From UBA11524 sp051886675 (lineage in GTDB: Bacteria; Bacillota; Clostridia; Christensenellales; Aristaeellaceae), in contig JBJEYH010000166.1 in the NCBI GenBank assembly GCA_051886675.1, positions 1 through 22,882 of the forward strand: a stretch of 22,882 nucleotides of DNA. Reading direction: 5' to 3'. The position numbers and the translations under genes are program-made. Of this stretch, positions 8,847 to 16,675 are shown one piece after another. The notes below the pieces were generated by a model, which worked only from the letters and a program-made list of their open reading frames with translations, did not search any database and was not told the DNA's origin. Numbering within the stretch: position 1 is the stretch's first letter; each line of letters opens with the position of its first letter.

Positions 8847-8881
8847 AGATTCCCCGCGAGGCAGGAAAACCGACGGGAGGA

Positions 8882-10063
8882 ATGGAATCTATATCGAGCG
8901 AGGTAACGCAGGTGAAGCGACGGATCCTTCGCCTGGCCCTGTGGCTGGGCATCACCGGCATAGCGGTGCTGATTTTCCTCATGTCCGCCCAGACGGGCGA
9001 TGCTTCCACCGCCACAAGCGATTTGCTTGTGCTGCCTTTGCTGCGGCTGATCCGGCATGTGCGCGACCTCTCCGCGGCGGAAGCCGACGCCCTGTACTGG
9101 ACGCTGCAGCTTCTTGTGCGCAAGGCCGCCCACATGGGCGAATATGCCCTGCTGGCCCTGCTGATCCGCTCGCTGGCCTCCAGCTACGGCTGCCGGGACG
9201 CGGGGCTTCTGGGCTGGCTGGCAGCCGTGGCCTATGCCGTGACGGACGAAATGCATCAGTCCATGGTCAGCGCCAGAAGCTCGCAGCTCACCGACGTTGT
9301 GGTGGACGCCGCCGGCGCGCTGCTGGGCGTGGCGGCTGCATGGCTTATCGGAAGGCTTCGCGCTGCATTCCATCATTCGAAGGAGGAAAACGTCATGCTC
9401 ACCATTCCCGAGCTGTATGATCTGGATCACACCCTGGCAGGGGCGTATCTTGCGCAGTTCACCTATCCCTGGGAGGCGCTGTCGGGCATCCGGGCCATGA
9501 TCGTCCGCCTGGGCGAAACCCTGGATCCCGCGGAATACACCCAGGTGTCCCCCCAGGTGTGGGTACACAAAACGGCCACCGTGGCGCCCACGGCCTTCCT
9601 GGGTGCGCCCTGCATCATCGGCGCGAACACCGAGGTGCGGCACTGCGCGTTCATCCGCGGCGCGGCGCTGGTGGGGGATGACTGCGTGGTGGGCAACTCG
9701 GTGGAGCTGAAGAACGTGATTCTTTTCGACCACGTGCAGACTCCCCATTACAACTACGTGGGCGACAGCATTCTGGGCTATTGCAGCCACATGGGCGCGG
9801 GCTCCATCACCTCCAACGTGAAGAGCGACAAAACCCCCGTGGTGGTTCACGGCCAGGGCGAGGACATGCCCACGGGGCTGAAGAAGTTCGGCGCGATGCT
9901 GGGCGATCATGTGGAGGTTGGCTGCAACAGCGTGCTGAACCCCGGCACGGTGATCGGCCGCAGCAGCAACATTTATCCCCTGAGCTGCGTGCGCGGCCAG
10001 GTGCCGGCGAATTCCATCTGGAAAACCGGCGGCGTGGTGGTGCCCAAGCGCGAAAAGGCGTAA
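8882..10063 (+). CDS. VanZ-domain protein joined in frame to a left-handed beta-helix protein
   Basis: One uninterrupted 393-codon frame holds two normally separate proteins. Residues 1-171 form a complete VanZ domain: a first membrane helix (about 19-36) running into SAQTGD, RKAAHMGEYALLALL (80-94), DEMHQ (122-126) and R-x6-DVVVDAAGALLG. VanZ-type proteins are small membrane proteins; the founder gives low-level teicoplanin resistance, most others are undefined. Residue 172 (ATG 9395) begins the beta-helix protein, described separately. No stop separates them, and AAGGAGG sits just before the second ATG. The VanZ start is unsure: GGGAGG lies only one base before ATG 8882, so GTG 8912 could also be used. 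Either this is a true fusion, or the VanZ stop was lost and the internal start still works. Confidence 0.75.
   Translation: MESISSEVTQVKRRILRLALWLGITGIAVLIFLMSAQTGDASTATSDLLVLPLLRLIRHVRDLSAAEADALYWTLQLLVRKAAHMGEYALLALLIRSLASSYGCRDAGLLGWLAAVAYAVTDEMHQSMVSARSSQLTDVVVDAAGALLGVAAAWLIGRLRAAFHHSKEENVMLTIPELYDLDHTLAGAYLAQFTYPWEALSGIRAMIVRLGETLDPAEYTQVSPQVWVHKTATVAPTAFLGAPCIIGANTEVRHCAFIRGAALVGDDCVVGNSVELKNVILFDHVQTPHYNYVGDSILGYCSHMGAGSITSNVKSDKTPVVVHGQGEDMPTGLKKFGAMLGDHVEVGCNSVLNPGTVIGRSSNIYPLSCVRGQVPANSIWKTGGVVVPKREKA
9380..9397 (+). promoter_or_regulatory. Strong internal ribosome binding site at the VanZ/beta-helix joint
   Basis: AAGGAGG at 9380-9386, eight bases, then ATG 9395-9397. This is one of the best ribosome binding sites in the window and lies inside the open VanZ frame, exactly where the second domain begins. 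It suggests the second protein is also made on its own. Confidence 0.75.
9395..10063 (+). CDS. Left-handed beta-helix (hexapeptide repeat) protein, UDP-GlcNAc pyrophosphorylase-like C-domain
   Basis: A 222-residue protein if started at the internal ATG with its own AAGGAGG. It opens with a short helical part (PELYDLDHTLAGAYLAQFTYPWEAL) and continues with hexapeptide repeats (VAPTAFLGAPCIIGANTEVRH and similar) through to CSHMGAGSITSNVKSDK, a GlmU-like pattern in the acyltransferase domain. The nucleotidyltransferase half of GlmU (LxxGxGTRM motif) is absent, so pyrophosphorylase activity is unlikely despite the usual automatic name. Stand-alone versions of this length with this N-terminus are common in Clostridia. 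The likely role is acyl or nucleotide-sugar related, possibly envelope synthesis, which is inference. It ends just before a strong terminator. It shares its frame and stop with the VanZ ORF, so it is an alternative product, not an extra locus. Confidence 0.75.
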   Translation: MLTIPELYDLDHTLAGAYLAQFTYPWEALSGIRAMIVRLGETLDPAEYTQVSPQVWVHKTATVAPTAFLGAPCIIGANTEVRHCAFIRGAALVGDDCVVGNSVELKNVILFDHVQTPHYNYVGDSILGYCSHMGAGSITSNVKSDKTPVVVHGQGEDMPTGLKKFGAMLGDHVEVGCNSVLNPGTVIGRSSNIYPLSCVRGQVPANSIWKTGGVVVPKREKA

Positions 10064-10077
10064 TCGCTCAACCGGCA

Positions 10078-10109
10078 GGGAGCATGGCATGGGTCATGCT
10101 CCCTTTTTT
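10078..10109 (+). terminator. Intrinsic terminator after the beta-helix gene
   Basis: A perfect 9-bp stem (GGGAGCATG at 10078-10086 with CATGCTCCC at 10095-10103), 8-base loop, and a run of six T (10104-10109). It lies 14 bases after the stop codon. Confidence 0.93.
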
Positions 10110-10115
10110 CGCGGC

Positions 10116-10144
10116 TTGACAAGGGCGAAAGGTCGTAGTACGCT
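10116..10144 (+). promoter_or_regulatory. Promoter of gtrB-gtrA
   Basis: TTGACA (10116-10121), 17 bases, TACGCT (10139-10144). It starts only six bases after the preceding terminator. The leader is about 76 bases and contains a possible hairpin at 10176-10194 (CCGTTCA with TGAATGG), upstream of AAGGAGGT at 10209-10216. Confidence 0.65.
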
Positions 10145-10148
10145 TTCA

Positions 10149-10161
10149 ATATGCAGCATAT
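10149..10161. promoter_or_regulatory. Perfect inverted repeat at the predicted gtrB transcription start
   Basis: ATATGC, one base, GCATAT (10149-10161), five bases downstream of the -10 box and spanning the predicted transcription start. The place is suitable for a repressor operator, but the repeat is short and could be chance. Confidence 0.35.
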
Positions 10162-10226
10162 GGCATGAATTCCGTCCGTTCATCCGTTGAATGGGCGAGG
10201 CCTGGCACAAGGAGGTATGAGCATTC

Positions 10227-11204
10227 ATGAAGGATGCCAAGACGCTTTATGTAGTGATTCCCTGCTACAAGGAGGAGGAGGTTCTGCCGGAAACCGCCCG
10301 GCGGCTGAAAATCAAGATGGCCGCGCTGGTGGAGCAGGGCCGCATCGCCCCGGACAGCCGGGTGATGTTCGTCAACGACGGCTCCAGGGACCGCACCTGG
10401 GAGATCATCGCGCAGCTGCATCAGGAGGACAGGCTGTTTTCCGGCGTGAACCTGTCGCGGAACCGGGGCCATCAGAACGCGCTGCTGGCCGGGCTGATGA
10501 CCGCCATGAATTTCGCGGATATGGTGATCTCCATGGACGCCGACCTGCAGGACGATATCGAGGCCATGGACGCCATGGTGGACGCTTATCACAACGGCTA
10601 TGACATCGTCTACGGCGTGCGCTCCTCCCGCAAGACCGATACCTTCTTCAAGCGCTTCTCCGCCGAGAGCTTCTACAGGCTGATGAAGCTGCTGGGCGTG
10701 GACATTGTGTTCAACCACGCGGATTATCGCCTGATGAGCAGGCGGGCGCTGCAGGGGCTGTCGGAGTTCAAGGAGGTCAACCTGTTCCTGCGGGGCATCG
10801 TGCCGCAGATCGGCTACCCCTGGACGACGGTGGAATACGAGCGTCACGAGCGCTTCGCGGGGGAGAGCAAGTATCCGCTGAAGAAGATGCTGGCCTTCGC
10901 CTTTGACGGCATCACATCCTTCAGCGTCAAGCCCATGCGCATGATCCTGAACCTGGGCGCGGTGGTGTTTGTCATCAGCCTGCTGATGCTCCTGTGGGCG
11001 CTGATCGCCCATGTGACGGGCAGCTCCGTGGCGGGCTGGACGTCCCTGATGGGCTCCATCTGGCTCATCGGCGGCATTCAGCTGCTGAGCCTGGGGGTCA
11101 TCGGCGAATACGTGGGCAAGATCTACAGCGAAACCAAGGCCCGGCCGCGCTATATCATCGGAGAGGTGCTGAACACCGCCGGCGAGCCGGAATCCGCGGA
11201 GTGA
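10227..11204 (+). CDS. GtrB/DPM1-like family 2 glycosyltransferase (polyprenyl-phosphate sugar transferase)
   Basis: A 325-residue GT-A glycosyltransferase. The N-terminal half shows VVIPCYKEEEVLPE (about 9-22), VNDGSRDRT and the metal-binding D104-A-D106 in SMDADLQDD. The C-terminal quarter has two membrane helices (about ILNLGAVVFVISLLMLLWAL and IWLIGGIQLLSLGVIGEYVG). This matches GtrB-like enzymes, which move a sugar from a nucleotide carrier onto polyprenyl phosphate at the inner face of the membrane. ATG 10227 is 11 bases after GGAGG at 10211-10215; the nearer ATG at 10217 is out of frame and gives no such protein. The GtrA-family gene follows 13 bases later, the expected flippase partner. 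The sugar cannot be deduced. Confidence 0.92.
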   Translation: MKDAKTLYVVIPCYKEEEVLPETARRLKIKMAALVEQGRIAPDSRVMFVNDGSRDRTWEIIAQLHQEDRLFSGVNLSRNRGHQNALLAGLMTAMNFADMVISMDADLQDDIEAMDAMVDAYHNGYDIVYGVRSSRKTDTFFKRFSAESFYRLMKLLGVDIVFNHADYRLMSRRALQGLSEFKEVNLFLRGIVPQIGYPWTTVEYERHERFAGESKYPLKKMLAFAFDGITSFSVKPMRMILNLGAVVFVISLLMLLWALIAHVTGSSVAGWTSLMGSIWLIGGIQLLSLGVIGEYVGKIYSETKARPRYIIGEVLNTAGEPESAE

Positions 11205-11217
11205 AAGAAGGTATTCC

Positions 11218-11727
11218 ATGCAGAAGTTCAGGCAGCTGATGGCGAAGCTGGAGGCAAGCCGCCTTGCGCCGCTGATCCAGTTCGTCAAGTTCGGGCTGGT
11301 GGGCGTATCCAACACGCTGATTTCCTACGCCGTGGAGATGCTGGGCTACTATGTGCTGTTCAGCGCAAGCACGTTCCCGGGGACGGTATCGCTGCTGGGG
11401 CGCATGGGGCTGACGGTCAGCGGCGAGCAGATCCGGGTGATCGTGGTGACGGCGCTCTCCTTCATCATCAGCGTCACCAACGCCTATTACTGGAACAACC
11501 GCTACGTCTTCGGGCAGGGGAAAAAGACCGCCGGCGAGCATGTCCGCTCCTACCTGAAAACCGCCGCCTGCTACGCGCTGACGGGCCTGATCCTGGCCCC
11601 GGCCGCCAAGGTATGGCTGGTGGGCGTGGGCGTGCCTTTCTGGATCGCCAGCCTGTCCACGCTGATCATCACCATCCCGCTGAACTTCCTGATGAACAAG
11701 TTCTGGGCCTTCGCAGGGAAAAAGTAA
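11218..11727 (+). CDS. GtrA family membrane protein (putative sugar-lipid flippase)
   Basis: A 169-residue protein with about four membrane helices. FVKFGLVGVSNTLISYAVEML at the N-terminus, TNAYYWNNRYVF in the middle and FLMNKFWAFAGKK at the C-terminus are the repeated N-x-x-x-N-[RK]-x-[WY]-x-F elements of the GtrA family. GtrA proteins are thought to turn polyprenyl-phosphate sugars to the outer face of the membrane for wall or teichoic-acid decoration. AAGAAGG lies just upstream of the ATG. Co-transcribed with the GtrB-like gene and closed by the terminator at 11738-11770. Confidence 0.92.
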   Translation: MQKFRQLMAKLEASRLAPLIQFVKFGLVGVSNTLISYAVEMLGYYVLFSASTFPGTVSLLGRMGLTVSGEQIRVIVVTALSFIISVTNAYYWNNRYVFGQGKKTAGEHVRSYLKTAACYALTGLILAPAAKVWLVGVGVPFWIASLSTLIITIPLNFLMNKFWAFAGKK

Positions 11728-11737
11728 CGCGCGCGAA

Positions 11738-11770
11738 AAAAGCGTCCGCTGTCTGTCAGCGGACGCTTTT
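11738..11770. terminator. Bidirectional intrinsic terminator between gtrA and rmlD
   Basis: A perfect 14-bp stem (11738-11751 with 11757-11770) and 5-base loop. The stem is edged by A's on the left and T's on the right, so it can end both the plus-strand gtrA transcript and the minus-strand wecB-rmlD transcript. Confidence 0.92.
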
Positions 11771-11780
11771 GCATGCCATG

Positions 11781-12695
11781 TCAGTCGCCGATTTCCCTGA
11801 GGTAGCGGGCCAGCGCGTCCTGCCAGGCGGGCAGGGGCGTGAAGCCGTTTTCCACCAGCTTGCGCTTGTCCAGGCGGCTGTTGAAGGGCCGGACGGCCTT
11901 CGACAGGCCGTATTCCGCGGTGGTGACGGGCGTGACCTCCACCTGCCTGCCCGCCTGGCGGAAGATCTCGCAGGCAAAGTCGTACCAAGAGATGTAGCCG
12001 CCCTCGTTGGTGGCGTGGTAGTAGCCGTAGCGGTCGGTCTCGATCATGTCCACCAGCAGGCGCGCCAGGTCAAGGGTGTAGGTGGGGGTACCGATCTGGT
12101 CGCTGACCACCCGCAGCCTGTCATAGCGCTGGCTGAGGTCCAGCATGGTCCGCACAAAGTTCCTGCCATTGAGCCCGAACACCCAGGCGATGCGCACGAT
12201 AAAGAACTTCCGCACAAGGCTGCTGACGGCCAGCTCGCCATCCAGCTTGGTCTGCCCGTAGACGGACAGGGGCGCGTAATCCTGGCAGTCGGGCTCCCAG
12301 GGCACGTCGCCCTGGCCGTTGAATACGTAGTCGGTGCTGATGTACATCATCCTGCAGTCCAGCTCCCTGCAGGCCCTGGCAATATGCTCCGTGCCCGACA
12401 CATTGATGGCGTAAACCCTGTCGCGGTTTCCGTCATCCTCGGCGGCGTCAACGGCGGTCCAGGCGGCGCAGTGGATGACCGCGTCAGGCCTGGCTTCCGC
12501 CAGCGTCCGCGCCACGGCCTGCCCGTCGGTAATGTCCATGGATACATACGGCGCGCCCGTCACCCAGGAGCCGTCGTCGATCCCGCTGTAGGCCGCAGCC
12601 AGATCGCTGCCGATGCCCTGATGGCCCCGCCGGGCCAGCTCGTTCATCACGTCATGGCCCAGCTGTCCGGCCACGCCGGTCACGAAGATTTTCAT
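11781..12695 (-). CDS. RmlD family sugar reductase (dTDP-4-dehydrorhamnose reductase-like)
   Basis: A 304-residue extended SDR protein. The NADPH-binding site GVAGQLG is at residues 7-13; STDYVFNG and YGQTKLDGE carry the expected Ser/Thr-Tyr-Lys catalytic set, and the C-terminus (FNSRLDKRKL) matches RmlD. RmlD reduces dTDP-4-dehydro-rhamnose in the last step of dTDP-L-rhamnose synthesis. The other rhamnose genes (rmlA, rmlB, rmlC) are not next to it, so the exact sugar is less certain than the family. It begins three bases after the wecB stop on the minus strand, with GAGGAG upstream of its ATG inside the wecB end. The two are one operon. It ends at the shared terminator with gtrA. Confidence 0.9.
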   Translation of the reverse strand: MKIFVTGVAGQLGHDVMNELARRGHQGIGSDLAAAYSGIDDGSWVTGAPYVSMDITDGQAVARTLAEARPDAVIHCAAWTAVDAAEDDGNRDRVYAINVSGTEHIARACRELDCRMMYISTDYVFNGQGDVPWEPDCQDYAPLSVYGQTKLDGELAVSSLVRKFFIVRIAWVFGLNGRNFVRTMLDLSQRYDRLRVVSDQIGTPTYTLDLARLLVDMIETDRYGYYHATNEGGYISWYDFACEIFRQAGRQVEVTPVTTAEYGLSKAVRPFNSRLDKRKLVENGFTPLPAWQDALARYLREIGD

Positions 12696-12698
12696 GCC

Positions 12699-13832
12699 TC
12701 AGTCTCCTCTTTTTTCTGCCTGGTCGGCAAAGTAGGCCTGGATGATGGCCGCGATCTTTTCCGACGTATGCCCGTCGCCGTAGGGGTTGAGGGCGCGGGT
12801 CATCTTGTGATAGCGCCGCCTGTCCGTGAGCAGCGAGTAGCCCGCCTGGTAGATGGAATCCTCCTCCACCCCCGCCAGAATGGCCTTGCCGGCTTCCACC
12901 ACCTCGGGCCGCTCGGTCTCCGTGCGCAGCACGATCACCGGCTTGCCCAGCGCGGGAGCCTCCTCCTGCAAGCCGCCGGAATCAGTCATCACCATGTAGG
13001 CGCGCTTCATGAGGTTGTGCATGTCCTCAACCTCCAGCGGCTCGATCAGATGCACCCGCTCCACATGGCCCAGAATGCCGCGCACCGTCTCCCGCACGGC
13101 GGGATTCATGTGCAGGGGATAGATCACATGCACATCCGGCACCGCCTCGGTCAGGCGCAGAACCGCCTGGCAGATGTGCTGCAGCGGCTCGCCCAGGTTC
13201 TCCCGGCGGTGGGCCGTCAGCACCACCCACCGGCCCTCCGACAGCGGCAGACGGCGAACCTCCTCGCTGTCGAACACATAATCGTCATGCACCATCTGGC
13301 GCAGCGCGTCGATCACCGTGTTGCCCACCACGTGAATGTTGCGGGTGATGCCCTCGCGGTTGAGGTTTTTTCGGTTGCGGTTGGTGGGGGCGAAGTGCAG
13401 GGTGGCGATGCAGCCGGTGATGCAGCGGTTCATCTCCTCGGGGTAGGGGGAATAGGCGTCGAATGAGCGCAGCCCGGCCTCCACATGCCCCACGGGAATC
13501 TGCTGATAAAACGCCGCCAGCGCCGCCGCCATGGAGGTGGTGGTATCGCCGTGGACAAGCACCATGTCCGGCCTGGCCTGCTGGAGCACCTCGCCGAGCC
13601 CTTCCAGCACGCCCGTGGTAATGGAGGTCAGCGTCTGGCCGGCCTTCATCAGGTTCAGGTCATAGTCGGGGACAATGCCGAACTGACGCAGCACCTGATC
13701 CAGCATCTGCCGGTGCTGGGCCGTCACGCAGACAATGCTCTGGATACCTTCCGTCCGCTCCAGCTGCTTGACCAGCGGCGCCATTTTGATGGCCTCCGGG
13801 CGCGTACCGAAAACGCTCATGACCTTTTTCAT
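12699..13832 (-). CDS. wecB: UDP-N-acetylglucosamine 2-epimerase (non-hydrolysing)
   Basis: A 377-residue protein with the family start FGTRPEAIKMAPL (8-20), VHGDTTT, VGHVEAGLRSFDAYSPYPEEMNR, LTAHRREN and the nucleotide-binding TDSGGLQEEAP. The acidic residues and histidine of these motifs are those known to be catalytic in WecB/MnaA. It converts UDP-GlcNAc to UDP-ManNAc, a precursor of teichoic-acid linkage units and capsule sugars in Gram-positives (there called mnaA). CCCTC on the plus strand at 13840-13844 is the GAGGG ribosome binding site, seven bases from the ATG. Own promoter at 13867-13895. Leads the two-gene operon with rmlD. Confidence 0.95.
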   Translation of the reverse strand: MKKVMSVFGTRPEAIKMAPLVKQLERTEGIQSIVCVTAQHRQMLDQVLRQFGIVPDYDLNLMKAGQTLTSITTGVLEGLGEVLQQARPDMVLVHGDTTTSMAAALAAFYQQIPVGHVEAGLRSFDAYSPYPEEMNRCITGCIATLHFAPTNRNRKNLNREGITRNIHVVGNTVIDALRQMVHDDYVFDSEEVRRLPLSEGRWVVLTAHRRENLGEPLQHICQAVLRLTEAVPDVHVIYPLHMNPAVRETVRGILGHVERVHLIEPLEVEDMHNLMKRAYMVMTDSGGLQEEAPALGKPVIVLRTETERPEVVEAGKAILAGVEEDSIYQAGYSLLTDRRRYHKMTRALNPYGDGHTSEKIAAIIQAYFADQAEKRGD

Positions 13833-13866
13833 CAGCGATCCCTCAAATCATCCTTGTTTGTTATCA

Positions 13867-13895
13867 ATTGTATCACGGATGGTATCGATCGTCAA
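13867..13895 (-). promoter_or_regulatory. Promoter of wecB-rmlD
   Basis: On the minus strand: TTGACG (13895-13890), 17 bases, TACAAT (13872-13867) with TG one base before the -10 box. It occupies the short gap between the sbcC stop and wecB. No terminator for sbcC is visible, so read-through is possible. Confidence 0.75.
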
Positions 13896-13906
13896 GGAAA
13901 GCCCGT

Positions 13907-16675
13907 TCATTCCGCCGCAATGGAGGCGTGGCTGCCGCCGCTGCGGGCCTTCACCACCACGATGCGCCTGTCGATGCGCTCCTTCAGGGTGTTCACGTGG
14001 GAGATCAGCCCCACCAGCCGATGCCCCTGACTCAGGCTGCTCAGGGACTGCAGCGCCATCTCCAGCGACTCATCATCCAGCGAGCCGAAGCCCTCGTCCA
14101 CGAACATGGTATCCAGCTGCACGCCGCCGGCGGAGGCCTGGATGGCGTCCGACATGCCCAGCGCCAGCGCCAGCGACGCCTTGAAGGATTCGCCGCCGGA
14201 CAGGCTCCCCACGGCGCGGGTGGTGCCGTTGTAGTGATCCAGCACGTCCAGCTCCAGCCCGCTGTAGCTCTGGCGGGTGGACGCCTCCCTGCGCCGCATA
14301 AGCTCGTACTGGCCGCCGCTCATCACCATCAGGCGCGTGTTTGCATGGCGCAGCACCCGGTCAAAGCAGGTCATCTGCACATACGTCTCCAGCATGATCC
14401 TGTCCTTGCCGGTCAGCCGCCCGTTGGCCGTGTCCGCCAGAGCCTCCAGCCATGTGCGGCGTTCCTCGCATGCCTTGAGCTCCTCTGCCTGCCCCTGCGC
14501 CTGGGCCAGCATCCGCCGGTTGACCTCCAGGCGGGAGGCCACCAGCTGCTGCCCGGTTTGCAGCTGCTTCCTGCGCAGGGTGAGGGCGGACAGCGCGTCG
14601 CGTTCCGCCTGCTCGTCGCAGGGCTCGCCGGACTGCTGCTGGGCCTCCAGCGCGCGGATGTTGCCCTCCAGCCCTGCCTTGCGGGTCTGCGCCTCCTGTT
14701 CGGCCTTTTCCGCCTGCGCAAGCGTCTGGCGCAGCTTCGCCGCCTGACCGGCCAGCCTGTCCGCCTCCGCCGCGGCCGCCTGCCGGCCTGCGTGGGGCAG
14801 GCCTGCCTGCAGCGTGCGGATCTGCTGCGCCAGGTGGACGGCGGCGGACTGCTGCTCCGTCAGGGCGGCGGATGTGACGCCCATGCGGGCGTTCAGCTCC
14901 GTCAGCTGCTGCTCCTGCCGGGGAATCTGCTGATTCAGCCGCTGTGCCTGCGCAGCGCGGTCGGCCGCCTTCGTCCGCGCGTCCAGGGCCGCGTCGCGGC
15001 TGGCGTTCAGCGCAGCCTTCCGCTCCCTGAAGACGTCGGGCATGGCCTCCATGTCCCCGGTATCCAGCAGCTGCTGCCCCAGCCCGATCAGCTGCTCCCG
15101 GCTGGCCTGCAGCTTGCCGCTGATCTCCTGGGCCATCCGGCCTGCCTGATCCTCCTGCTGCCGGGCCGCCTCGTCCTTCAGCCGGGCAGCTTCCACGTCC
15201 CGCTCCGAGGGCGCCTGCGCCGTCAGCGCTGCCCGGGCGGGATGATGCACCGACCCGCACACCGGACAGGGCTGGCCCTCCTCCAGCCGGGAGGCCAGGA
15301 TGCCCGCCTGCTCCGCCAGGAAGGCGCTGTTCAGCGCGGTATACTGCCTGTGCAGCGTCGCGGTCTGCTCGCTGAGAAGCTGATAGCGGTGATTGGCCTC
15401 TTCGAATTTACCCTCCAGCGACTTCACGCCCTTCCACAGCGCGGCAAACTCGCCGAAGCGCCTGATGCTTTCCTCCGCTGCGCGAACCTTCGCCGAGGCA
15501 AGCTCCACCTCCGCCGCCGCGCCGGACAGCGCCAGCGCCTGCTCCCTGTTTTCCGTCAGGGCATTCTGCAGACGCTCCGCGTCCCGCTGCTGCCGCTCCT
15601 GCTCCGCCGCCAGCCTGATTCCCTCCGCTTTCGCGGCGTCGGCCCGGCGGCGGCAGTCCTCCAGCTGATCATACTGCGGGAGCGTCGCGCGGATCCCGGC
15701 GGACTGCTGCTCCATGGCTTCCGCCTGGGGGACCGCCGCCCGCGCCTCCGCCAGCGCCTGCGCGGCGCGGGACACGTCCTCCGACGCCCCCGCCAGATCC
15801 CGTCGCGTCTGGCTCAGCGCCTGTTCCCGGCGGGTCTGCTCCTGCGCCCGGGTCAGGCGGATGGTGGCCTGCTGAATCTCCTGCTCCATGCCCTGCAGTC
15901 GCTGCGCCGCGTCCTGCAGCTGCGTCTCGTCCGATTCAATCAGCTGCGCCGCCGCTTCCAGCGCCTCGCCCTCGGGCAGACGTCCCTCCCGGGCCAGGCG
16001 GAGGGCTTCGGCCTGCGGCGCGTCCTCCGGGCAGGAGAAGCCGCTCACCGACTGCATCAGCCCCGTCCGAAGACCTTCGCACCGTCGGATCAGCCCATTG
16101 GCGTCATCGCGCAGGGCGTGCTGCATGCGCTCGAACAGCTCCGTGGAGAAGATCTTCCGGAAGATCGCCATGCGCTCCTGGGTGCCCGCCAGCAGCAGGC
16201 GCAGAAAGTCGCCCTGGGCGATCATGGCCACCTGGGAAAACTGCTCCCGCGTCAGCCCGATGACCGCCTCCATGGCGGCATTGGCCTCGTCCCGGCGGGT
16301 GATGATGCGCCCGTCTGGCATGTGCAGCGTGACGGACGCCTTCTCCGTGGCGGTGCCGCCGCCCCGCCGGGCAGGCCGCTCGTACTCGGGATTCCGGCGG
16401 ATGACGTACTCCCTGCCTGCGGAGGAAAAGGTCAGCTCCACAAAGGTGGGCGTCTCCGGCGCGGCGTACAGGCTGCGCAGCATGCTCTCGCTGCGCACGC
16501 TGCCGCTGGGCTTGCCGTACAGGGCGTAGGTGATGGCGTCGAAAATGGTGGTCTTGCCCGCGCCGGTATCGCCGCAGATCAGGTACAGCCCCTCATCGCC
16601 CAGGCGGGACAGCTCGAGCCTTTCCAGCCCCGCGTAGGGGCCGAAGGCGGACATGGTCAGCACAAGCGGCTTCAT
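13907..16675 (-). CDS. sbcC: Exonuclease subunit SbcC (Rad50-like SMC ATPase)
   Basis: A 922-residue SMC-type protein. Walker A GDTGAGKT is at 35-42. Two long Gln/Ala/Arg-rich coiled-coil arms flank the zinc hook CPVC at 470-473. The C-terminal ATPase half has the signature LSGGES (SGGE 826-829) and Walker B with D860-E861. With SbcD it forms the Mre11/Rad50-type nuclease that opens hairpins and cuts protein-blocked DNA ends. The start ATG overlaps the sbcD stop by four bases, so the two are translationally coupled. Slightly shorter than the E. coli and B. subtilis proteins, mainly in the coils, but all motifs are intact. Confidence 0.96.
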   Translation of the reverse strand: MKPLVLTMSAFGPYAGLERLELSRLGDEGLYLICGDTGAGKTTIFDAITYALYGKPSGSVRSESMLRSLYAAPETPTFVELTFSSAGREYVIRRNPEYERPARRGGGTATEKASVTLHMPDGRIITRRDEANAAMEAVIGLTREQFSQVAMIAQGDFLRLLLAGTQERMAIFRKIFSTELFERMQHALRDDANGLIRRCEGLRTGLMQSVSGFSCPEDAPQAEALRLAREGRLPEGEALEAAAQLIESDETQLQDAAQRLQGMEQEIQQATIRLTRAQEQTRREQALSQTRRDLAGASEDVSRAAQALAEARAAVPQAEAMEQQSAGIRATLPQYDQLEDCRRRADAAKAEGIRLAAEQERQQRDAERLQNALTENREQALALSGAAAEVELASAKVRAAEESIRRFGEFAALWKGVKSLEGKFEEANHRYQLLSEQTATLHRQYTALNSAFLAEQAGILASRLEEGQPCPVCGSVHHPARAALTAQAPSERDVEAARLKDEAARQQEDQAGRMAQEISGKLQASREQLIGLGQQLLDTGDMEAMPDVFRERKAALNASRDAALDARTKAADRAAQAQRLNQQIPRQEQQLTELNARMGVTSAALTEQQSAAVHLAQQIRTLQAGLPHAGRQAAAAEADRLAGQAAKLRQTLAQAEKAEQEAQTRKAGLEGNIRALEAQQQSGEPCDEQAERDALSALTLRRKQLQTGQQLVASRLEVNRRMLAQAQGQAEELKACEERRTWLEALADTANGRLTGKDRIMLETYVQMTCFDRVLRHANTRLMVMSGGQYELMRRREASTRQSYSGLELDVLDHYNGTTRAVGSLSGGESFKASLALALGMSDAIQASAGGVQLDTMFVDEGFGSLDDESLEMALQSLSSLSQGHRLVGLISHVNTLKERIDRRIVVVKARSGGSHASIAAE

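Noticed and set aside
8654..8881. Upstream extension of the VanZ frame
   Set aside because: Lies out of frame inside the ABC permease gene and has no VanZ-like sequence.
11613..13466. 617-codon plus-strand frame opposite rmlD and wecB
   Set aside because: Crosses the gtrA/rmlD terminator and two genes with clear motifs on the other strand; shadow.
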